Below are positions 58,624 to 64,000 of a stretch of 64,000 nucleotides of DNA, piece by piece (position 1 is the first letter of the stretch; every line of letters starts with the position of its first letter). The translations under genes were made by a program, and so were the position numbers. Location: the NCBI RefSeq assembly GCF_009769755.1, contig NZ_SDWJ01000002.1, positions 868,001 to 932,000 of the forward strand, in the 5' to 3' direction. Source of the stretch: Sphingorhabdus profundilacus (GTDB taxonomy: Bacteria > Pseudomonadota > Alphaproteobacteria > Sphingomonadales > Sphingomonadaceae). The notes under the pieces are model-generated. The model had not been told where the DNA came from. It was given only the letters and a program-made list of their open reading frames with translations, and made no database searches.

Positions 58624-61311
58624 ATGAACGGCTCAAAAACCCAACCTATTTCACAAAATCCCGATGTCCGCCTTTTGGGAAAAATGCTGGGCGATGTTAT
58701 TCGCGCCTATGGCGGCGAAAAGCTGTACCGGCAAACTGAATATATCCGATCGACCAGTGTTGACCGATTTCGAAGAATTGAGGGAGCCGGCACGAGTGAC
58801 CGGGGGCTAGGCGCGCTTAGCCTAGACGATACGCTAAATTTTGTACGCGGCTTCATGCTGTTTTCGTTGCTGGCTAATTTGGCGGAAGACCGCCAAGGTC
58901 TGGCGCATGAAGAAGGTGCGACGGTTGCCGAAGCTTTCGCCCGGTTAAAAGCCGAAGGTGTTGGTCTTGATTCGATTATCAAGATGCTCTCCAACAGCCT
59001 TGTTGTTCCGGTGTTGACCGCGCATCCCACAGAAGTTCGCCGCAAAAGCATTATCGATCATAAAAACCGTATAGCGACGCTCATGGCCCTACGCGATGAA
59101 GGGCACAAAATCACGCAAGATGGTGACAACATTGAGTCGGCCATCTACCGCCAGATCGCTTTGTTATGGCAAACGCGGCCTCTGCGAAGGGAAAAATTGT
59201 TCGTTACCGACGAAATCGAAAATGCCAGATCTTATATGCAAGAGGTGTTTCTGACGGCACTGCCCAAACTTTATATGGGTTGGGAGAAAGCGCTCGGGGT
59301 GCGGCCACCGGGGTTTGTGAGGCTCGGCACTTGGATCGGCGGTGACCGTGATGGCAATCCTTTTGTTGATGCCGAAACGCTGCGGTTTGCGATATTGCGG
59401 GATGGCGGTACAGCAATTCGCCATTATTTGGAGGCGATTCACAAACTCGGCGCCGAAATTTCAATATCCAGCGGCATGAGCGACACGCCCGAAGAGGTCC
59501 TGGCGCTCGCCGAGCGCAGCGGAGATTCCGCACCCAGTCGTGCGGACGAGCCCTACCGCCGTGCCCTTTCGGGTATTTATGCACGCTTGGCCGCAACCCA
59601 TGTCACTTTGATCGGTGATGCGCCGCCGCGGCCATCTGGCCTGAAGGGGCAGCCCTATAGTGGACCGGACGAATTGCGCGCAGACCTGATTATTGTGGCA
59701 TCGGGGTTGGCACAAGATGGCGATGGCGCGCTGTCCAGTGGTGGTGCTTTGGGACGTTTGATCCGCGCGGTTGAAATATTCGGTTTCCATCTGGCAACAC
59801 TGGATCTGCGCCAGAATAGCGATGTACACGAACGTGTCGTTGCAGAGCTTTTCAAAACGGCTGGTGTGGTACCAGATTATGCCGCGCTTGACGAACAGTC
59901 ACGGGTTCAGTTGTTGATATCGGAACTGTCGCACAATCGACCATTGGCGGGAGAATGGACGGTTTATAGTGACGAAACGACCAAGGAGCTCGCGATTATT
60001 CGTGCCGCGGCGCGGGCGCAGGCGGATTTTGGGCCTCAAGCAATCACAACTTACAATATAAGTAAGACCGAAAGCGTATCGGATATGCTGGAGGTCTATG
60101 TGCTGTTGAAACAGGCCGGGTTATACCGCGTTGCCGAAGACGGCACGCCGAGCGCAACGATCATGTCAGTTCCCTTGTTCGAAACAATTGCAGATTTGCA
60201 GGCCGCTCCTGAAACGATGCGCGCGTTTTTTGTGATTCCCAACATGCGCGCGCTGGCAAAGGCGCGCGGACATCAGGAAGTGATGATCGGCTATTCCGAT
60301 TCAAACAAGGATGGCGGTTACTTGACATCGACCTGGGAACTGCACGAAGCGTCCAGTGCGCTGGCCCCGGTTTTTGCCGAAGCGGGTGTCGCTATGCAGC
60401 TGTTTCACGGCCGTGGCGGTGCAGTGGGCCGCGGCGGTGGCTCGGCCTTTGGCGCGATCTTGGCGCAACCACAAGGTACAGTGCAGGGTCGAATCCGCAT
60501 CACCGAACAGGGAGAGGTGATTGCAGCGAAATATGGGACGGTCGACAATGCGGTAACCAGCCTAGAAACGATGGCATCGGCTGCCATGCTCGCGACTCTG
60601 TCGAGCGATTCAATTCCACAGGCAGATGCCCGGCGGTATGAAGCAGCGATGGCCCAATTGTCTACCGCCGCATTTGTCTGTTATCGTGATCTGGTCTACG
60701 AAACACCTGATTTTCGTCGCTTTTTCCGTCAGATGACACCAATTGGAGAAATCGCGACATTGAAAATAGGGTCGCGCCCGTCGAGCCGGACGGCCTCGGA
60801 TAGAATAGAAGATCTTCGCGCAATTCCGTGGGTTTTTAGCTGGGCGCAGGCGCGTGTGATGCTTCCCGGCTGGTATGGCACCGGTCAGGCTTTGAACGAC
60901 TTCGCCGACAAAGGGCTGTTGCGTGCCATGGCGGGTGAATGGTCTTATTTCCAAACCATTCTTGCCAATATGGAAATGGTTCTGGCTAAATCCGACATGG
61001 GAATTGCCGCACACTATGCCGGTCTTGTTGAAGATTCACAGCTATCCGGTGCGCTATTCGGTCGCATAAAAGACGGCTGGAACGCATCGCGAGACAGTCT
61101 GCTCGACGCCACAGGCCAAAGCCATCTCCTTGAGGCGAACCCGGCGCTGCACAATTCGATCCGGCTTAGATTGCCCTATATAGAACCGCTCAATTTATTG
61201 CAGATAGAATTGCTGAAGCGTTATCGTGCGGGCGAGGCCGATGAACGGATTGGTGAGGGCATCCAGCTCACCATCAATGCTATTGCGACCGCTTTACGTA
61301 ATAGTGGCTAG
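58624..61311 (+). CDS. ppc: Phosphoenolpyruvate carboxylase
   Basis: An 895-residue enzyme. Motifs: VLTAHPTEVRRKS (catalytic His), WIGGDRDGNPFV, FHGRGGAVGRGGG and, near the C-terminus, the LRLPYIEPLNLLQIE helix region with inhibitor-binding contacts. It converts PEP and bicarbonate to oxaloacetate, refilling the TCA cycle. The ATG at 58624 gives an N-terminus matching the family (ISQNPDVRLLG); ATGs at 58594 and 58615 are possible. Confidence 0.95.
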   Translation: MNGSKTQPISQNPDVRLLGKMLGDVIRAYGGEKLYRQTEYIRSTSVDRFRRIEGAGTSDRGLGALSLDDTLNFVRGFMLFSLLANLAEDRQGLAHEEGATVAEAFARLKAEGVGLDSIIKMLSNSLVVPVLTAHPTEVRRKSIIDHKNRIATLMALRDEGHKITQDGDNIESAIYRQIALLWQTRPLRREKLFVTDEIENARSYMQEVFLTALPKLYMGWEKALGVRPPGFVRLGTWIGGDRDGNPFVDAETLRFAILRDGGTAIRHYLEAIHKLGAEISISSGMSDTPEEVLALAERSGDSAPSRADEPYRRALSGIYARLAATHVTLIGDAPPRPSGLKGQPYSGPDELRADLIIVASGLAQDGDGALSSGGALGRLIRAVEIFGFHLATLDLRQNSDVHERVVAELFKTAGVVPDYAALDEQSRVQLLISELSHNRPLAGEWTVYSDETTKELAIIRAAARAQADFGPQAITTYNISKTESVSDMLEVYVLLKQAGLYRVAEDGTPSATIMSVPLFETIADLQAAPETMRAFFVIPNMRALAKARGHQEVMIGYSDSNKDGGYLTSTWELHEASSALAPVFAEAGVAMQLFHGRGGAVGRGGGSAFGAILAQPQGTVQGRIRITEQGEVIAAKYGTVDNAVTSLETMASAAMLATLSSDSIPQADARRYEAAMAQLSTAAFVCYRDLVYETPDFRRFFRQMTPIGEIATLKIGSRPSSRTASDRIEDLRAIPWVFSWAQARVMLPGWYGTGQALNDFADKGLLRAMAGEWSYFQTILANMEMVLAKSDMGIAAHYAGLVEDSQLSGALFGRIKDGWNASRDSLLDATGQSHLLEANPALHNSIRLRLPYIEPLNLLQIELLKRYRAGEADERIGEGIQLTINAIATALRNSG

Positions 61312-61368
61312 CTTCACCGCATAATCTAATAAATGGGAGCTTAAAAGTCAGGCGACTATCCCGTATTT

Positions 61369-61386
61369 GTTAACCATAATTTATGC
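61369..61386 (+). promoter_or_regulatory. CtrA-like motif upstream of the O-antigen ligase gene
   Basis: GTTAACCATAATTTATGC gives TTAA, seven bases, TTAT, one base off the pattern. It lies about 87 bases before the proposed GTG start. Confidence 0.35.
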
Positions 61387-61472
61387 TTTCGATCTCAAAA
61401 CGTACCGGCGTACCAAAGAAACCGTTGTGATAATGGTTTTTGGATGTCTACGTTCATTGGGGGAATAAGTTA

Positions 61473-62753
61473 GTGGACGCACGATCTGTCATCAAAAAGT
61501 TTGATACTTGGCAATTGGCGATCTGCATCATGGCAGCGCTACCTGCCATTTTCGTTTTGGTAACGTGGGATAATGATGGATTGCAATCTCCCCGCGCATT
61601 CGCCGTGCGCTATCTTTCGCTTCCCGTGACATTTTGCCAGCTTAGCGTTATTCTGTGGGCAGTACGCACAAAATTCGAAGTAGGTAGTGCGTTCAGAAAA
61701 CTCGGGCGATTGCCAAGGATGCTTGTTACGATATGGGCCATTTTTGCTTTCATCTCAGTTGTTTTGGCGCGTGAACAGATACTCGCATCTGCATTTGCGA
61801 CACTTCAATATGCTTTGCACGGGATTTTTCTTGCCGCTGTTGTTCATCTCGCCCGTTCGTCCAGCGCGGCGGTTGATCGCCGTGCATGGTCAATTTCAGT
61901 CCTGGTAATTGGAGGTTTGGTTTACGCGGGTCTTATCATCCTATTTGCGTTGCTAATTCCAGACAAGGCTACATTTCCGTGGTCGCTTCGTTTGCCCAGC
62001 GGCACAAATATCCGGCAGCTGGGCTATTTTGTTGCGATAGCGTCTGTCGCCCCCCTGTCGCTCATCTTGCTTGGGCGGACAAAAACCGCCTTATTTTGCC
62101 TCACCTTTGCCGCTCTCGTAACATTCATTGCGTGGTCGGGAAGCCGCGGAGCGTTAATCGGCTTGTTGCTTGGCACGGTAGTGGGTGCGGCGGTTATGGG
62201 TAATGCATTATCCAAACTAAGAGTTGGCCTGGCAGTCCTGAGCTTTTTCGCAGGAGTGGCAGCTTCGATCATCGTACCGAACCCCGCTCCTGAATTCGGC
62301 CTGATCAGAATGGTATCAAGCCTCGAACAGGATGACATTGGTTCAGGACGTAGTATAGTTTGGAAGAGCACCGTAACAGAGATTTCAAAGTCGCTCTGGA
62401 TTGGTCATGGTTCCGGTACTTTTAACAAAAATATGCACGAAATTTATGGATTTGACTTCAATCATCCACATCAATTCATACTACAATATTTTTATGACTG
62501 GGGTATTTTTGGCGGAACAGCAGCCGGATTTTTACTTCTTATATTGTTTCTTGCGTGCGTGAAAGTTGGTCGCCAGCACAACGATGCCGCAGCCTATGCA
62601 TCAATATCTACCCTATGCACGATCGCTTCGGTCAGCATGATCGATGGTGCACTTTTTTATCCCTTGTCAATTTTTCTTACTGGTTTGGCCATTGCTTGCG
62701 GGTTTGTAAATGACAGTACACAGCTTGAACGGGGTCCCCGAACCAGCTGCTAA
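61473..62753 (+). CDS. O-antigen ligase / Wzy-like membrane protein
   Basis: A 426-residue protein with about 11 hydrophobic segments. The Wzy_C-type region has AWSGSRGALIGLLLG and the periplasmic loop GHGSGTFNKNMHEIYGFDFNHPHQFILQYFYDWG. Such proteins join O-antigen or polysaccharide to a carrier or polymerise it. GTG at 61473 has GGGGGA eight bases upstream; a TTG at 61440 is alternative. It converges with the TonB-like gene, with a 4-base overlap of stops. Confidence 0.85.
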   Translation: MDARSVIKKFDTWQLAICIMAALPAIFVLVTWDNDGLQSPRAFAVRYLSLPVTFCQLSVILWAVRTKFEVGSAFRKLGRLPRMLVTIWAIFAFISVVLAREQILASAFATLQYALHGIFLAAVVHLARSSSAAVDRRAWSISVLVIGGLVYAGLIILFALLIPDKATFPWSLRLPSGTNIRQLGYFVAIASVAPLSLILLGRTKTALFCLTFAALVTFIAWSGSRGALIGLLLGTVVGAAVMGNALSKLRVGLAVLSFFAGVAASIIVPNPAPEFGLIRMVSSLEQDDIGSGRSIVWKSTVTEISKSLWIGHGSGTFNKNMHEIYGFDFNHPHQFILQYFYDWGIFGGTAAGFLLLILFLACVKVGRQHNDAAAYASISTLCTIASVSMIDGALFYPLSIFLTGLAIACGFVNDSTQLERGPRTSC

Positions 62754-63517
62754 TCGGTCGCTTCTTGCGCTACTGTACCAAAATCAAAATGAATCCGCAC
62801 CCACACGCCCAGCTGGGGCTTGTTGTCGATCCGTGGTGGCTTGACCAGAAATTGCCATGCCGCAAGGCGTAACGCTTTGGCTAGCCCGGTTCCTCGTGGA
62901 TTTTCGCCGATAATCTGGCAGTTTTCTACCCGGTTGCGTTCGGCCATGCGGCAGGCAATATCTGCAGACGCCCCGGGCGAAATGCGTTTAACGGCGGCAA
63001 GATAGGGGGCCAGCTCGGCATCATAGGGTTCGCGTAGCCAGGCCACAGGGTAGAGCTGCGCTCCACCGGGACCAAGGCCCGGCCCCATCATTCCTTTTGA
63101 TCCCTGCCCGGCGCCAGTGCCGTTTCCCGCACCAGTGCTGCCGCTTGGCAATTTCGACAGGTCCATCGCGTCAAAATCCGTCTTGCTGACTTTGATAAAA
63201 TCCGGGGTAGGTGGCGGTGTGTTCACCGGTTTTACCGGGGGCAGAAGCGGTTTGGGGATAGGAGGGACAAAAGTCTGTTGTGGCGCCTTTGCGACTGGTT
63301 TTTCTGTTTCGCTCTTCTCCGCTGATGCGGACTCCGCTTCCGCTTCGAGAGCAAAGGTGCTGAGGCCGCGCTTACCCGCCTCTGGCCCACCTGAGCGCAT
63401 GCTGAGGCTCAATATCGCAATGATAACGAGTGCCTCAAGCAACAAGGCAATGATAAGGCCAGTGCCTCGCCGTCGAAGACCCTCACGGTCCCAATCTGTC
63501 TGTTCTGAATAGGCCAT
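62750..63517 (-). CDS. TonB-like periplasm-spanning protein
   Basis: A 255-residue protein with one N-terminal membrane helix (GLIIALLLEALVIIAILSL) after a charged cytoplasmic start, a Pro/Lys-rich stretch (QQTFVPPIPKPLLPPVKPVNTPPPTP), a Gly-rich linker (about 130-155), and a C-terminal domain (YLAAVKRISPGASADIACRMAERN and GLAKALRLAAWQFLVKPP) that resembles TonB_C. TonB passes ion-gradient energy to outer-membrane receptors. No ExbB/ExbD gene is adjacent. It follows the second O-antigen ligase on the same strand. An ATG at 63559 is an alternative start. Confidence 0.75.
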   Translation of the reverse strand: MAYSEQTDWDREGLRRRGTGLIIALLLEALVIIAILSLSMRSGGPEAGKRGLSTFALEAEAESASAEKSETEKPVAKAPQQTFVPPIPKPLLPPVKPVNTPPPTPDFIKVSKTDFDAMDLSKLPSGSTGAGNGTGAGQGSKGMMGPGLGPGGAQLYPVAWLREPYDAELAPYLAAVKRISPGASADIACRMAERNRVENCQIIGENPRGTGLAKALRLAAWQFLVKPPRIDNKPQLGVWVRIHFDFGTVAQEATD

Positions 63518-63601
63518 GCGGGGAGTCCCGACCCTTAGTACCACATGCGCGGCATGCAATATTGAATTTACACATGCCCAGTTTCCCCATTGAAAAGGGG
63601 A

Positions 63602-64000
63602 TTAGGTATTGGGGGTTAAATGGCTCCTAGCTTCTGTGGAAGCCAATTTAAACCAAAAGATGGTTAATACAAAAACAGTCATCATTGTTGGGGTGCGCAG
63701 AGGATAATCAACGAAACTGGCAACAGCAAACATCGCCAACAGCACTGCCGCCAGACGCGAAACGACAACTGATCTTCGGTTACCGTCTATACCAAACGAA
63801 AGAGCGATTACTCTGTTTACGTACCATAAAACGCCTGCACCCATAAGCAGAATTCCCGGTACACCGAGTACCACTGCGGTCTCGACCCAATCATTATGCG
63901 CGCGGTTCAGATAAGTTGCATCCAGCAGATTGGTTGCTTCGCCAATACGAAATGCTTCAGCAAAGGAACCTGGGCCGGAACCCAAAGGCAGGTACTTATC
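63602..64000 (-). CDS. Second O-antigen ligase-like protein, 3' part
   Basis: The frame is open at the right edge, so only the last 132 residues are present. It begins KYLPLGSGPGSFAEAFRIGEATNLLD and has RAHNDWVETAVVLGVPGILLMGAGVLWY, the periplasmic and membrane part of Wzy_C-type O-antigen ligases, followed by two more helices. It is distinct from the ligase at 61473. It reads towards the TonB-like gene with an 84-base gap. Confidence 0.82.
   Translation of the reverse strand, partial: DKYLPLGSGPGSFAEAFRIGEATNLLDATYLNRAHNDWVETAVVLGVPGILLMGAGVLWYVNRVIALSFGIDGNRRSVVVSRLAAVLLAMFAVASFVDYPLRTPTMMTVFVLTIFWFKLASTEARSHLTPNT

Overview
The window is a 64-kb piece of chromosome from an alphaproteobacterium, most probably a sphingomonad (Sphingomonadaceae, Sphingopyxis/Sphingorhabdus-like). 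The evidence is the MipZ division ATPase, an LptE-HolA operon behind leuS, a ligase-associated DNA-repair helicase with PdeM, DUF4402 chaperone-usher genes, and protein sequences of sphingomonad type. It is almost entirely core genome: dense coding, many 1-4 bp stop/start overlaps, one tRNA, and no recognisable prophage, plasmid, CRISPR array or intact insertion sequence. The lineage is inferred from protein families, not from an rRNA gene.

Layout. 1-5 kb: the end of a BamE-like gene, then a DUF4402 pilin-like subunit, a PapD-like chaperone and a 900-residue usher-like outer-membrane protein. 5-13.5 kb: msrA with a small overlapping ORF, a class I aminotransferase, a PabB-PabC fusion behind tRNA-Gly(CCC), S-formylglutathione hydrolase with a VOC protein, a molybdopterin enzyme with its cytochrome b, and an unknown protein with two helix-turn-helix-like repeats. 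Two inverted copies of a roughly 195-bp hairpin-rich repeat (near 4.9 and 12.5 kb) bracket most of this segment. 13.5-22.2 kb, all on the minus strand: the TCA operon mdh - unknown secreted protein - sucD - odhA - odhB - lpdA - TRIC channel. sucC is absent, and the unknown gene is fused by ATGA overlaps on both sides. 22.3-28.9 kb, minus strand: M20 peptidase, zapE, a PaaI-type thioesterase, a solitary sdhB, a CorC/CNNM protein and a UbiH-type hydroxylase.

28.9-34.1 kb, plus strand: ftsK, lolA, xth and ribA. 34-39.5 kb: PBP1A, msrB, an orphan DUF4402 protein, yggS, a ThiE-like protein and a barrel-like unknown. 39.5-44 kb, plus strand: a tight operon of DUF3576 lipoprotein - leuS - lptE - holA. 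44-50.8 kb, minus strand: pdeM, a two-domain retropepsin-like protease, an Lhr-type repair helicase, phosphoglucomutase/phosphomannomutase, a J-domain membrane protein and mipZ. 50.9-64 kb: panC, a SEL1 protein, a proton antiporter, a nucleotide-sugar epimerase, a TetR regulator facing a ferritin-like hydrolase, a GNAT protein, rplU-rpmA, a lipoprotein, ppc, an O-antigen ligase, a TonB-like protein and the end of a second O-antigen ligase.

Together the genes serve central carbon flow (PEP carboxylase, malate dehydrogenase, 2-oxoglutarate dehydrogenase, succinyl-CoA ligase alpha, succinate dehydrogenase iron-sulfur subunit), cofactor synthesis (folate, pantothenate, riboflavin, ubiquinone), envelope building (LolA, LptE, PBP1A, BamE, O-antigen ligases, usher) and chromosome handling (FtsK, MipZ, HolA, repair helicase). 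The best leads for new biology are the coupled secreted protein in the TCA operon, the tandem retropepsin inside the repair cluster, the duplicated-domain protein beside a palindrome, and the inverted hairpin repeat. None is proven to be a new system.
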